From Streptomyces asiaticus (lineage in GTDB: Bacteria > Actinomycetota > Actinomycetes > Streptomycetales > Streptomycetaceae): a stretch of 64,000 nucleotides of DNA. The stretch spans positions 3,348,001 to 3,412,000 of the forward strand of contig NZ_JAGSHX010000006.1 of assembly GCF_018138715.1 (NCBI RefSeq), given 5' to 3'. Each line of letters starts with the position of its first letter. Position 1 is the stretch's first letter. Under the pieces are notes generated by a model. It saw nothing but the letters and a program-made list of their open reading frames with translations, made no database searches and was not told the origin of the DNA. The position numbers and the translations under genes were made by a program. Positions 35,454 to 43,902 of the stretch are shown here, piece by piece.

Positions 35454-36479
35454 ATGCCCCACACCGTGCCCCGTGCCGGAGCAGCACCGGGCAGTCGGCC
35501 CCGTTGGTGGACCGAACTGCCGCTCATAGCGGTGGTGTACGCCGCGTACTCGGCCGGTCGGCTCCTGGCCCGCGGCGATGTGTCCACCGCCGTCGATCAC
35601 GGTCTGGCGATCCTCCATTTCGAACAGCGTCTGAACATCGACTTCGAGTCGCCGCTGAACGACCTCTTCACCGCCAACGCGGTCATAGGCATACCGGCGG
35701 ACTTCGCCTACGCCTCGCTGCACTACGTCCTCACTCCGGCCGTCCTGATGTGGCTGTGGAAGCGCCGTAAGGCGTCGGACTACCGCTTTCTGCGCACCTG
35801 GCTGCTGGTCTCCACCGTCATCGGACTCATCGGCTTCACCCTGCTGCCGACGTGCCCGCCACGGCTCCTGGACGCGAGCCACGGCTTCGTGGACACCATG
35901 GCGCAGTACGGCTCGTACGGCTGGTGGGGCGGCGACGCCAGCGCACCGCGCGGGCTCGGCGGGCTGACCAACCAGTACGCGGCGATGCCCAGCCTCCATG
36001 TGGGATGGGCGCTGTGGTGCGGCGTCGCCCTGTGGCGGCACGGGCGCTCGGTGTGGACCAAGGTCCTCGCGGTCGGCTATCCGCTGGCGATCACGCTCGT
36101 GGTGATGGGCACCGCCAACCACTACTTCCTGGACGCGGCCGCCGGCGTCGCCACCATGGGGCTCGGGGCGCTGCTGGCGGGCCCGGCGCTGCGCCTCACG
36201 GAGACCCTGCGCACCCGGCTGCGCCCGGCCCAGGAGACCCCCCTCGCCTCCCGAAACGCGGGTGTGCCCGCGAATGTCGGTGACAAGTGCGAGACTTCGG
36301 CGCGTGAACGGGAACGGATCCCCCGACAGCAGGGCAGGGGCGCGGACAGGCAACGCACCGACGGTGCCGCGGACGACGGCGGCCGGGGAGCCGGTGCCGG
36401 TACCGGCGGCCGGGGCGCCCCGGCCACGGGCGGCGCGACCTCCACGGCAGGCGACGGGGCTCCGGCAGCGGCTCGCTGA
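35454..36479 (+). CDS. PAP2-superfamily membrane phosphatase/transferase
   Basis: A 341-aa protein of the PAP2/AUR1-like group: about six helices, with active-site pieces YAAMPSLHVGWALW (His in motif C2) and GTANHYFLDAAAGV (motif C3 His and Asp). It probably acts on a lipid-linked phosphate at the membrane. After the last helix (~residue 250) the frame continues ~90 residues as a low-complexity Gly/Arg/Ala tail that overlaps the start of the nuclease gene in another frame; the tail may be unimportant. ATG 35454 has GGAGAG 7 nt upstream. Confidence 0.85.
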   Translation: MPHTVPRAGAAPGSRPRWWTELPLIAVVYAAYSAGRLLARGDVSTAVDHGLAILHFEQRLNIDFESPLNDLFTANAVIGIPADFAYASLHYVLTPAVLMWLWKRRKASDYRFLRTWLLVSTVIGLIGFTLLPTCPPRLLDASHGFVDTMAQYGSYGWWGGDASAPRGLGGLTNQYAAMPSLHVGWALWCGVALWRHGRSVWTKVLAVGYPLAITLVVMGTANHYFLDAAAGVATMGLGALLAGPALRLTETLRTRLRPAQETPLASRNAGVPANVGDKCETSARERERIPRQQGRGADRQRTDGAADDGGRGAGAGTGGRGAPATGGATSTAGDGAPAAAR

Positions 36480-37791
36480 GCTGCGCGGCCCGGCCACCGC
36501 TCCCCGTCCGATGGACGCCCGAGCGCTGGCGGCGCTGGCCGCCAACCCGGGCTGCCGCCGCCGCGCGCTGCTGGACGGGGCCGGGGTCGACAAGGGCGCG
36601 CTGGCGCAGGCCCTGGGGGCTCCCGCGAACTTCGGTCAGTCGCAGTTCGCGCATCAGCGCGGCAATTCCTTCGAGGCCCGGGTCAAGGCCGACGGAGGCG
36701 CGGATCTGGTGCGGCTGCTGCACGAGCGGCTGCGCGACGGCTCGGAGCCGCCCGGCCCCGGCGCCGTCGCGACCCCCGATCTGACCGCGCCCGGACCGCA
36801 GGGCCGCACGGCCCGTACGGCGCTCGCGCTGCGGGAGGCCACGGAGGCGGGGCGCTGGGCGCTGCTGGACCATCCGATGGTGAGCCTGGACGTCGCGGGC
36901 TCGCCCGCCTTCCTGGAGCCGGACGCGGTCGTGGTGCACCCCGACGGGTCGTGGACGGTCATCGAGATCAAGTCCTTCCCGATGGTGGACGGCTCCGCCG
37001 ACCCGGCCAAGGTGGGCGCTGCCGCCCGGCAGTCGGCGGTCTACACGCTGGCGCTGGAGCGGGTGGCGTCGATGATCGGCCGGCCGCCGGAGGGCGGCGG
37101 CGACACCGCGGAGGCGGTGGAGGCCGTGGACGTGGCGGAGACGGCGAGCGCGGCGATGACGGCGGACGCGGCGGACCCGGCTGGGACGAAGGAGGCAGCA
37201 ACCTCGGCGGACCCGGCCGAAACGGCGGCGCAGGAGGGCTCGGTGACCCCGGCGGAGGCCGCTCCCGTGCGGGCCCGGGTGCGGCATCAGGTGCTGCTCG
37301 TCTGCCCCAAGGACTTCTCCAACCTGCCGACCGCCGAACTGGTCGATGTGCGCAAGCAGCTGGCGGTCACCCGGCGGCAGCTGGACCGGCTGACCCGGAT
37401 CGAGGAGATCGCCGCCGCCCTCCCCGAGGGCACCACCTTCGACCTCCGGCTCACCGACGACGGCCGGAACCCGACCCGGCCGGTCGAGGAGCTCACGGCC
37501 GCCGTGGACGCGGTGGAGGCGGCGTACGCGCCGGAGTGCCTGTCCACGTGCGAGCTGGCCGCCCACTGCCGGACGCGGTCCCGCGCGGCGGGACAGGTCG
37601 AGGCGCTGGGCCGTGGCGTCCGGGGCGAGCTGGGCGGGCTCACCACCGTGGACGCCGTCCTTACGGCCGCCATGAACGGCCCCGCCGACGAGGCGCCCAC
37701 CGGTGACCCCGCCGTGGACGCCCTGCGCCGCGCGGCGGCCCTGCGCGCCGAGGCGCTCGCGTCCCGCCCCGAGGCGGTGGCATGTCGCTGA
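36304..37791 (+). CDS. RecB/Cas4-type nuclease with Fe-S cysteine set (Dna2 nuclease-like)
   Basis: A 495-aa protein (numbering from GTG 36304) with all PD-(D/E)XK RecB-family motifs. They are His117 and Glu124 in FAHQRGNSFE, Asp207 in FLEPDAVVV, Glu221-x-Lys223 in WTVIEIKSF, and Gln243-x3-Tyr247 in RQSAVY. Cys84 (NPGCRRR) plus Cys412, Cys416 and Cys422 (ECLSTCELAAHC) match the one-plus-three cysteine pattern that holds a 4Fe-4S cluster in Cas4, AddB and Dna2. An Ala/Glu-rich insert lies at ~265-320. It should cut single-stranded DNA ends. The start is uncertain: ATG 36274 or ATG 36511 are alternatives, and all but the last overlap the PAP2 frame. The next gene starts inside its 3' end (10-nt overlap). 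Confidence 0.82.
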   Translation: MNGNGSPDSRAGARTGNAPTVPRTTAAGEPVPVPAAGAPRPRAARPPRQATGLRQRLAELRGPATAPRPMDARALAALAANPGCRRRALLDGAGVDKGALAQALGAPANFGQSQFAHQRGNSFEARVKADGGADLVRLLHERLRDGSEPPGPGAVATPDLTAPGPQGRTARTALALREATEAGRWALLDHPMVSLDVAGSPAFLEPDAVVVHPDGSWTVIEIKSFPMVDGSADPAKVGAAARQSAVYTLALERVASMIGRPPEGGGDTAEAVEAVDVAETASAAMTADAADPAGTKEAATSADPAETAAQEGSVTPAEAAPVRARVRHQVLLVCPKDFSNLPTAELVDVRKQLAVTRRQLDRLTRIEEIAAALPEGTTFDLRLTDDGRNPTRPVEELTAAVDAVEAAYAPECLSTCELAAHCRTRSRAAGQVEALGRGVRGELGGLTTVDAVLTAAMNGPADEAPTGDPAVDALRRAAALRAEALASRPEAVACR

Positions 37792-39488
37792 TCACCACCC
37801 TGGCCCGGATGGAGGCGGTCCGGGAGGGGCGGGCCCAGCCCCTGACCACCGTGCGCCACCGCCATCTGTCGCAGCGTCCGCTGGCGTTCGTCCCGCTCAC
37901 CACCGCCGGTGAGGCGGGGGCGCCGCTCGGGGCGCTGGTGGGCACCGACCGGGACGCGCCGCGGCTGCTGATCGTGGCCCAGCCACGCGACCGCGACCTG
38001 CGGTTCGCGTTCCTCGCCGAGCTCGCGGAGGAGATCCAGCCGTATCTGGACTCGTACGGGGACGAGGTCGAGCTGGAGGAGCGCAAGGAGACCGATCCGG
38101 AGACCGGTAAGAAGGTGCCGGTCCAGGTCGAGCTCTGCCAGGACGCGCCGCAGCTGCTGGTGCCCAGCGCCGCGGGCGTGGCGTTCGTACGGCTGCTGGG
38201 CCGGTCGATGCGGTTCCGGCGGACCGCCGAGCAGGACCCGGAGACGCCCTTCCCCGCGCCCGCGCGCGTACCGCTGCTGGGCCGCTGGCTGACCCACTAC
38301 GGGGAGCGGGCGCGGGTGCCCGGCTCCTGTCTGCTGCTGTCGCTCACCGAGCTGCTGAGCCGTCACTGGGCGACCGGGCAGAGCAATCTCGAGGATCAGC
38401 ACCTGGGCTCGCTGCTGGCCTGGATCGACCCGCCGGAGGGCGTGCCGGGCGCGGAGGCGGCGCTGCGGGCGGAGTCGGAGCGGGACGAGGGGGGCCAGTT
38501 GCGCTGTCCGCCCGCCGGACCGTCCACCGACCCCGCCTTCGACAACAAGCTGCTGGCCCCGGCGATGTCCCGCTATGACGCGGCCCGTGCCGAGGCGTCA
38601 CAGGGCGTGGCCGGGGGCGCGGCGCGGCTGCGGCTCGCCGAGGCGGAGCTGCGCGGGCTGATCGAGTCGCAGCTCCGGCCCACCTGGGACGCGCTGTGGC
38701 ACGGGGTGGATCTGCTGCGCGCCCTCCCGGAGGGCGCGCGGGTGGCCGACCGCTGGAAGCGGGACCGCTGGTCGTACACCGGCCACCGGGACCGGGTCCG
38801 GGCCGGGGAGCCACCGCAGCCCAAGCTGGACGACGCGGTGACGGCGGCGCAGAAGCTCGCCGCGCGCGAGACCGCGCAGGCCCAGCTGGACGCCCATGAG
38901 GCGCTGGACGATCCGCTGGTCATGGCGGGGCGGCGGCTGGCCGGTGAGGCGTTCGCGGGCGAGGTGATCGATGTGGAGATGGCCTGGTCGGACGCGAAGG
39001 TGCCGCGCCCGCGCCCGCTGGTCACGATCCGCACCGAGGACCGTCCGCACCTGGCCGAGCGGGTCAAGCTGCACCGGGTCACGGCCGACGGCAGGGCGCA
39101 GAGCGGGGAGTTCGCCGGTCTCGCGGACCTGGACGGTGCCGACGGGCCCGACGAGGTCGGCGAGGCCGCCGGAACCGATGTCGTGGGCGGCCCGGGCGAT
39201 GCGCACGCCCCGGGCGATGCGCACGGCCCAGGCGATGCGCACGGCCCAGGTCGTGCGCTGGTAGTGCGGCTGACCGGCGGGATGGGCCGGGGCAAGCAGC
39301 CCGAGCCGGGCACGGTGCCCGAGAAGGGCGACCGGGTGTGCTGGACGCTGTTCGAGCACGCCCCGCGCGGCGGCCCCGAGCTGCCCGACGCGGAGAGCAC
39401 CCCATGGACCCACGGCGGCCCGCCGGACGCCGCCGCCCCGGCCCAGAGCCCCCAGCCCGACCCGATGACCGAGGAGGACTATCTGTGA
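37782..39488 (+). CDS. Unknown 568-aa protein between nuclease and helicase genes
   Basis: I recognise no domain. It starts MSLITTLARMEAVREGRAQ, followed by beta-rich segments (HRHLSQRPLAFVPLTTAG, RLLIVAQPRDRDLRFAFL), then VELCQDAPQLLVPSAAGVAF. A long helical middle (residues ~260-400, Ala/Glu/Arg-rich) leads to a C-terminal part that reads like an OB or beta-barrel region (PLVTIRTEDRPHLAERVK, RALVVRLTGGM, GDRVCWTLFEH). Three tandem 18-bp units (39194-39247) encode GDAHAPGDAHGPGDAHGPG. Its start overlaps the nuclease stop and its stop overlaps the helicase start, so the three proteins are made in step. A role as bridge or DNA-binding subunit is inference. Confidence 0.8.
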   Translation: MSLITTLARMEAVREGRAQPLTTVRHRHLSQRPLAFVPLTTAGEAGAPLGALVGTDRDAPRLLIVAQPRDRDLRFAFLAELAEEIQPYLDSYGDEVELEERKETDPETGKKVPVQVELCQDAPQLLVPSAAGVAFVRLLGRSMRFRRTAEQDPETPFPAPARVPLLGRWLTHYGERARVPGSCLLLSLTELLSRHWATGQSNLEDQHLGSLLAWIDPPEGVPGAEAALRAESERDEGGQLRCPPAGPSTDPAFDNKLLAPAMSRYDAARAEASQGVAGGAARLRLAEAELRGLIESQLRPTWDALWHGVDLLRALPEGARVADRWKRDRWSYTGHRDRVRAGEPPQPKLDDAVTAAQKLAARETAQAQLDAHEALDDPLVMAGRRLAGEAFAGEVIDVEMAWSDAKVPRPRPLVTIRTEDRPHLAERVKLHRVTADGRAQSGEFAGLADLDGADGPDEVGEAAGTDVVGGPGDAHAPGDAHGPGDAHGPGRALVVRLTGGMGRGKQPEPGTVPEKGDRVCWTLFEHAPRGGPELPDAESTPWTHGGPPDAAAPAQSPQPDPMTEEDYL

Positions 39489-40870
39489 TCGGCGCGGACC
39501 CGGCCGCCGCCGCGGCCCACCCGGGCCGTGCCCGCGCGGGCGAGCCGTTCGACCCGTCGGCCGCCGCGGCGCGCGCCACCGAGGCGATCCTGCACGACAC
39601 GCTGCACGGAGCGGACCGCGGCGTCGTCGTGGACTCCCCGCCCGGTGCGGGCAAGTCGACGCTGGTGGTGCGGGCGGCGCGGGAGCTGGCCGCCGCCGGG
39701 CGGCCGCTGATGGTGGTCGCGCAGACCAACGCCCAGGTGGACGATCTGGTGGACCGGCTCGCCACGGCGGACCCCGACCTTCCGGTGGGGCGGCTGCACA
39801 GCAGCGATCCGCATCCGTACGACCCGGTGCTCGACGGCCATGAGTCGGTCCGCGCCTCCGCGAAGATCGCCGACCTCGCCGGGCTCGACATCGTGGTCTC
39901 CACGGCCGCGAAGTGGGCGCACATCAGACACGTCGAGCCGTGGCGGCACGCGATCGTGGACGAGGCGTACCAGATGCGCTCCGACGCGCTGCTGGCGGTC
40001 GCCGGGCTGTTCGAACGGGCGCTGTTCGTGGGCGACCCCGGGCAGCTGGACCCGTTCAGCGTGGTGGGCGCCGACCAGTGGGCGGGGCTTTCGTACGACC
40101 CGTCGGCGAGCGCGGTCACCACCCTGCTCGCCCACAACCCGCGGCTTCCGCAGCACCGGCTGCCGGTCTCCTGGCGGCTCCCGGCCTCGGCCGCGCCGCT
40201 GGTCTCGCACGCGTTCTATCCGTACACCCCCTTCCGCAGCGGCACCGGCCACGGCGAGCGGCGGCTGAGCTTCGGGGTGGCCTCCGACGGCTCGGGCCCG
40301 GACCGGGTGCTGGACGAGGCCGCCGCGTCCGGCTGGGGGCTGCTGGAGCTGCCCGCCCGGCGCACCCCGCGCACCGACCCTGAGGCGGTGGCGGCCGTGG
40401 CCCAGGTGGTGCGGCGGCTGCTGGACCGGGGCGCGGTGGCGGTCAGCGAGCGGTCCGACGAGCCGCAGCCGGTCGCGGCGGACCGGATCGCGGTGGGCAC
40501 GGCGCACCGGGACCAGGCGGCGGCGGTCCGGGCGGCGCTGGCGGGGCTCGGGGTCTCCGGCGTCACCGTCGACACCGCCAATCGCCTCCAAGGGCGTGAG
40601 TTCGATGTCACGGTCGTGCTGCACCCGCTGTCGGGGCGGCCGGACGCCACGGCCTTCCACCTGGAGACGGGGCGGCTGTGCGTACTGGCGTCGCGGCACC
40701 GGCAGGCGTGTGTGGTGGTGTGCCGGGCGGGGGTGGCCGAGCTGCTGGACGAGCATCCGTCCACGGAGCCGGTGCAGCTGGGTGTCACGGTGAAGTTCCC
40801 TGACGGCTGGGAGGCCAACCACGCGGTGCTGGCGCACCTGTCCGAGCACCGGGTGGCATGGCGGCCGTAA
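39485..40870 (+). CDS. Upf1/Dna2-type SF1 helicase-like ATPase
   Basis: A 461-aa protein with ordered SF1B motifs: Walker A SPPGAGKST (54-59), Ia AQTNAQVDDLVDRL, Walker B AIVDEAYQM (Asp159, Glu160), III FVGDPGQLDPF (~183-190), IV-like ISWRLP-type segment VSWRLPASAAPLV, V VDTANRLQGREFDVTVV (~362-378) and VI CVLASRHRQACVVV. It lacks nuclease and Fe-S parts of its own; these are in the first gene of the operon. Such helicases move 5' to 3' on single strands (family knowledge). The GTG overlaps the stop of the middle gene (GTGA). The stop codon lies in the first unit of a repeat array. Confidence 0.87.
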   Translation: MIGADPAAAAAHPGRARAGEPFDPSAAAARATEAILHDTLHGADRGVVVDSPPGAGKSTLVVRAARELAAAGRPLMVVAQTNAQVDDLVDRLATADPDLPVGRLHSSDPHPYDPVLDGHESVRASAKIADLAGLDIVVSTAAKWAHIRHVEPWRHAIVDEAYQMRSDALLAVAGLFERALFVGDPGQLDPFSVVGADQWAGLSYDPSASAVTTLLAHNPRLPQHRLPVSWRLPASAAPLVSHAFYPYTPFRSGTGHGERRLSFGVASDGSGPDRVLDEAAASGWGLLELPARRTPRTDPEAVAAVAQVVRRLLDRGAVAVSERSDEPQPVAADRIAVGTAHRDQAAAVRAALAGLGVSGVTVDTANRLQGREFDVTVVLHPLSGRPDATAFHLETGRLCVLASRHRQACVVVCRAGVAELLDEHPSTEPVQLGVTVKFPDGWEANHAVLAHLSEHRVAWRP

Positions 40871-40998
40871 GGGCGTGGCTCGGGGGCCGTAAGGGCGTGA
40901 GGGCACGTTCCCGGTGGCCGTAAGGGTGCGTCTCCGAGGGCCGTGACGGCGCCTCCCCGGTGGCCGTGAGGGCGGCGCGTTCCCGGTGGCCGTACGGT
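40863..40998. repeat. Array of six GGCCGTRAGGG-like units starting at the helicase stop codon
   Basis: Units begin at 40863, 40885, 40916, 40939, 40962 and 40988, spaced 22-31 bp, often with CCCGGT before the unit. The first supplies the helicase TAA stop. The remainder of the 292 bp up to the next gene has no supported frame. Confidence 0.75.
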
Positions 40999-41162
40999 GC
41001 GTCACCGGGGTGAGAGGTGCGGCCATGGTTCAGGGGGCGATGGGGTGGGGAGAGACCCCAGGTCGACGGCGTACGGCGGGGGCGCCCTTGCCCTACGCGC
41101 GACAATGGAGACGACAAGACCCGCGAACCGTACGTGTCTCACGAGCCAGGAGGAGAGATCAC

Positions 41163-41528
41163 ATGCCCGAGCCGGATTCGGCTTACGGCCGGCACGGCTC
41201 CGCGCCCCGGCGGCTGAAGCCCGCGCCCCTGCTCTTCGAACCGGCCGCCGCCGCGTCGGACGAGGCGCACTTCTTCGACCTGGAGTCGATCGAAGACCCG
41301 CGGGAGCTGCTGTCCCGCTCGACGGAGCTGGCGCTGGCGTTCCGCGCGGCGACGGACCGGGCCATGGAGTTCCAGGCGATGGCGGCCGCGCAGCTCGCCG
41401 ACCCGAGGCGGTTCGATCGGCTGACCCCCGCCGTGATCGCCGAGCGTGCCGAGTGGACCGAGGACTACGCCAAGAAGATGGTCGAATTCGGTCGTGAGCT
41501 GATGCGGGGCGGCGAGGTGCTGGACTGA
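41163..41528 (+). CDS. Conserved-looking small protein, function unknown
   Basis: A 121-aa soluble protein after a good AGGAGGAGAG site. The middle is helical (HFFDLESIEDPRELLSRSTE, LALAFRAATDRAMEFQAMAA), and the end is acidic/basic mixed helix (TEDYAKKMVEFGRELMRGG). No signal peptide, cysteines or catalytic motif. I do not recognise a family. It stands alone between the repeat array and the PrimPol-like gene. Confidence 0.65.
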   Translation: MPEPDSAYGRHGSAPRRLKPAPLLFEPAAAASDEAHFFDLESIEDPRELLSRSTELALAFRAATDRAMEFQAMAAAQLADPRRFDRLTPAVIAERAEWTEDYAKKMVEFGRELMRGGEVLD

Positions 41529-41642
41529 CGGCAGGCGTGAGCCCGGGGCATATGCGAGCGGAAGGTACCCGATACCGCCATCCGATGTCCCGGTTTTGTC
41601 TCATCTCTCTACACCGTCCGCGCTGACGGTAAAGGTGGAAAC

Positions 41643-42260
41643 ATGAGCAGATCGCCGCAGGACTCACTTCACACCGCCGCCTTCGTCACCCCGGCGGGCG
41701 CGGACTGGCTCGCCTCGGCCAGCGCCTCCCCGCGCGGTGTGCAGGCCCTGTGGGCCGCTGCCCCGACCGCCCCGGTGACGCTGCCGTGCGGCACGGCGTT
41801 CGACGTGATCAGCATGGACGCGCTCTTCGGCCGCCGGGTCGTGGGCCGGTTATGGACCGACGGGCCCGGCACCGGACCGGTCGCGGCCCAGGGCGGCCGG
41901 GTCATGCTCTTCGCCACCCCGGGGACCGCCCAGCGGCTGCCCGCGCTGCTCGGCTGGGAGGAGTGGGGCGCGGCCGCTCCCCCGCTGCTCTGCTACGGCC
42001 GGGGCGACGCGGTGACCGTGCCGCCGCTGTTCCCGCCGGACCCCGGTCCGCAGGAGGCGGCGCCCCTGGAGCACGACGCCCCGGAATCCGGCGTCGCCCC
42101 GATGCCGCCGCCGCGCTGGCTGGTCGCGCCCGATGTCCGCAGCCCCTGGCTGCCCGGCCCCGAGGTGCTGCTGTGGGCGTGTGTGAGAGCGGCCCGCGCC
42201 GCCGGTGGTGATCTTGTCAGCACGGCCCTGACCAGCGCACCCGCCGCATTTCCGGGCTGA
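41643..42260 (+). CDS. Primase/polymerase-N-terminal-like protein, probably non-catalytic
   Basis: A 205-aa protein. The start (FVTPAGADWLASASASPRGV), TLPCGTAFDVISMDALFG, and RVMLFATPGTAQRLPALLGW resemble the short Streptomyces proteins related to the bifunctional DNA primase/polymerase N-terminal domain. I cannot find the paired Asp metal-binding residues of an active PrimPol, so a binding or regulatory role is more likely. A second protein of related flavour is at 32220-32825. It precedes the tRNA-Lys gene by 56 bp. GTAAAGGTGG stands before ATG 41643. Confidence 0.6.
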   Translation: MSRSPQDSLHTAAFVTPAGADWLASASASPRGVQALWAAAPTAPVTLPCGTAFDVISMDALFGRRVVGRLWTDGPGTGPVAAQGGRVMLFATPGTAQRLPALLGWEEWGAAAPPLLCYGRGDAVTVPPLFPPDPGPQEAAPLEHDAPESGVAPMPPPRWLVAPDVRSPWLPGPEVLLWACVRAARAAGGDLVSTALTSAPAAFPG

Positions 42261-42316
42261 AACTTATCGATTTTCACTCCGTGGCGTCCGGGTGCTAAGG
42301 TCTCCTACGTCAGCAG

Positions 42317-42390
42317 GCGCCGCTAGCTCAGTTGGTTAGAGCAGCTGACTCTTAATCAGCGGGTCCGGGGTTCGAGTCCCTGGCGGCGCA
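42317..42390 (+). tRNA. tRNA-Lys (anticodon CTT)
   Basis: A 74-nt cloverleaf. The acceptor stem GCGCCGC pairs with GCGGCGC (42383-42389); the D arm is GCTC...GAGC; the anticodon stem GCTGA/TCAGC holds the loop CTCTTAA with CTT at 42351-42353; the T arm is CGGGG-TTCGAGT-CCCTG. The 3' CCA is not encoded. The terminator follows after 8 nt. Confidence 0.97.
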
Positions 42391-42398
42391 CAGACAGT

Positions 42399-42430
42399 GA
42401 AAGGCCCCTCACTTCGGTGGGGGGCCTTTC
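42399..42430. terminator. UUCG-loop hairpin terminator after tRNA-Lys
   Basis: Arms 42399-42412 and 42417-42430 form a 14-bp stem (one G-U) capped by TTCG. It ends with TTTC, and the AAAG at its left end makes it usable from the other strand, where the glycosyltransferase gene ends at 42498. Confidence 0.9.
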
Positions 42431-42497
42431 GCGTACCGGGGCCTTTCGCATACCCCGGTGACTACCCCGGCGACACAGGACGCGCCTGACGGCGAAC

Positions 42498-43811
42498 TCA
42501 CACCGCCGGGCCCACGAGCCGGGTGACCGCCTTCACCGCCTTGTCCGGGCCGGGCATCGCGAGCGCCTCCCGGCGCAGGGCATGCGCCGCCGCGGCGTAC
42601 GAGGGCTGCTCCAGCAACGCGAACAGATCCAGCGCCAGCCGGGCGCCCGCCGCCCGCGCCCCGGGCCGGGTGGCGTCGAGCGCGTCGGCGGGCAGATACA
42701 TCCCGGCGCCCGCCCGGGCCAGCCGCGCCCCGTTCAGCTGGTGCTCCAGGCGGGGCGCGACGACCAGCTGCGGCACCCCGGCCATGGCGGCGGCCAGCAC
42801 CGCCGCACCCCCGCCCTGGTGGAGCAGTGCCCGGCAGCCCGGCAGCACCCGGTGCAGCGGCCCGGCGGGCGGCCGCCCCTCGGCGGCGCTTCCGACCCGG
42901 ACGACCTCCACGCCCCGCGCCTCGGCGGCCCACAGCGCGGCCCTTACGGCGTCCGGCGGGCCACCGGCGTCGTCCCACGCCGCGCACACCCGCACCGGCC
43001 CGGAGCGCCTGGGGCCACCGTCCGGCCCGCGCCGCCCGTTCGACGCGGCGGCGTGGAGCCCGGGGTGCCCGGAGTGGCCGGGGCGCCCGGGGCGTCCGGG
43101 CTGCTCGTGGCGCCCGGGGCGCGCCCCGGCGCGGCGGGCCTCGTACGGCGACGGCGTCTCGTCCGGCGACGTCCCGTCGTGCGGCACGAAGCGCACCGGG
43201 AGCCGCCGCGCCCGCGAGGGCAGCGCGAGGCTCGGCGGGCAGGGGTCGAGCCACAGGTCGGGCTCGCGTGCCGGATCGGCGCCGTAACGCCGCATCAGCC
43301 GGGCGTAGCCGGGCAGCGGCGGGCCTTCGAGCCGCTGCCGGTCCAGCCGCAGGACGGCCGCGCTCCCCCACAACTGGCCGACCGCGGGCACACCCAGCGC
43401 CCCCGCGGCCACCGTGCCCGCGTACGCGCCCGCGTCATGCACCACCAGCTCCGGCTGCCAGCAGCGGGCGAAGGCCACCAGCCCCTGGGCCATCGCCTCG
43501 GCGATCCGCACCTGCCGGTCGCCGCACGCGCGCAGCACGCCGTGCTGCTCCGGAGTGAGCGCGGCGGGCCGCACCGGCCATTCCGTGGGCCAGATGCCGC
43601 GCGGTCGGCGCGCCGCGTCCGGCGGTCTGACCACCGCCATGGGCAGGGCGCCGATCTGCACCGGCACCAGGCCGGTCCGGGCGACGGCCGCCGCGCACTC
43701 GGACGGCACCGCGACCCGCACCTGGTGCCCGGCCTCGAGCAGGGCGCGGGCCAGCGGCACCATGGGGACGAGATGGGCGCCCGAAGCCCAGGTCGTGAAC
43801 AGGACGCGCAT
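42498..43811 (-). CDS. GT1 macrolide/aromatic-type glycosyltransferase
   Basis: A 437-aa GT-B fold enzyme of the antibiotic glycosyltransferase group. The N-terminus MRVLFTTWASGAHLVPMVPL holds the acceptor-side loop. The C-terminal nucleotide-sugar site is LLHQGGGAAVLAAAMAGVPQLVVAP followed by LEHQLNGARLARAG. It transfers an activated (often deoxy) sugar to a small natural product. An unusual Gly/Pro/Arg-rich insert (RPGRPGHSGHPGLH) lies between the two halves. ATG 43811 is chosen because GGAGGT stands right before it; GTG 43817 overlaps that site. No deoxysugar biosynthesis genes are in the window. Confidence 0.88.
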   Translation of the reverse strand: MRVLFTTWASGAHLVPMVPLARALLEAGHQVRVAVPSECAAAVARTGLVPVQIGALPMAVVRPPDAARRPRGIWPTEWPVRPAALTPEQHGVLRACGDRQVRIAEAMAQGLVAFARCWQPELVVHDAGAYAGTVAAGALGVPAVGQLWGSAAVLRLDRQRLEGPPLPGYARLMRRYGADPAREPDLWLDPCPPSLALPSRARRLPVRFVPHDGTSPDETPSPYEARRAGARPGRHEQPGRPGRPGHSGHPGLHAAASNGRRGPDGGPRRSGPVRVCAAWDDAGGPPDAVRAALWAAEARGVEVVRVGSAAEGRPPAGPLHRVLPGCRALLHQGGGAAVLAAAMAGVPQLVVAPRLEHQLNGARLARAGAGMYLPADALDATRPGARAAGARLALDLFALLEQPSYAAAAHALRREALAMPGPDKAVKAVTRLVGPAV

Positions 43812-43902
43812 GGTCACCTCCCGCGGAGGTCGAGCCGGCCGGACCGACCCGTCCGGCCGATGGACATGACACCGAGCCGACCCCTCACACCCGCCGGCGG
43901 GC

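Noticed and set aside
42317..42390. tRNA-Lys as an attachment site of an integrative element
   Set aside because: No integrase, excisionase or second copy of the tRNA 3' end was found in the window.
42409..43371. A 320-codon minus-strand frame overlapping the glycosyltransferase
   Set aside because: Arg/Ala/Gly-only composition in a different phase from the clear GT1 gene; a shadow frame.
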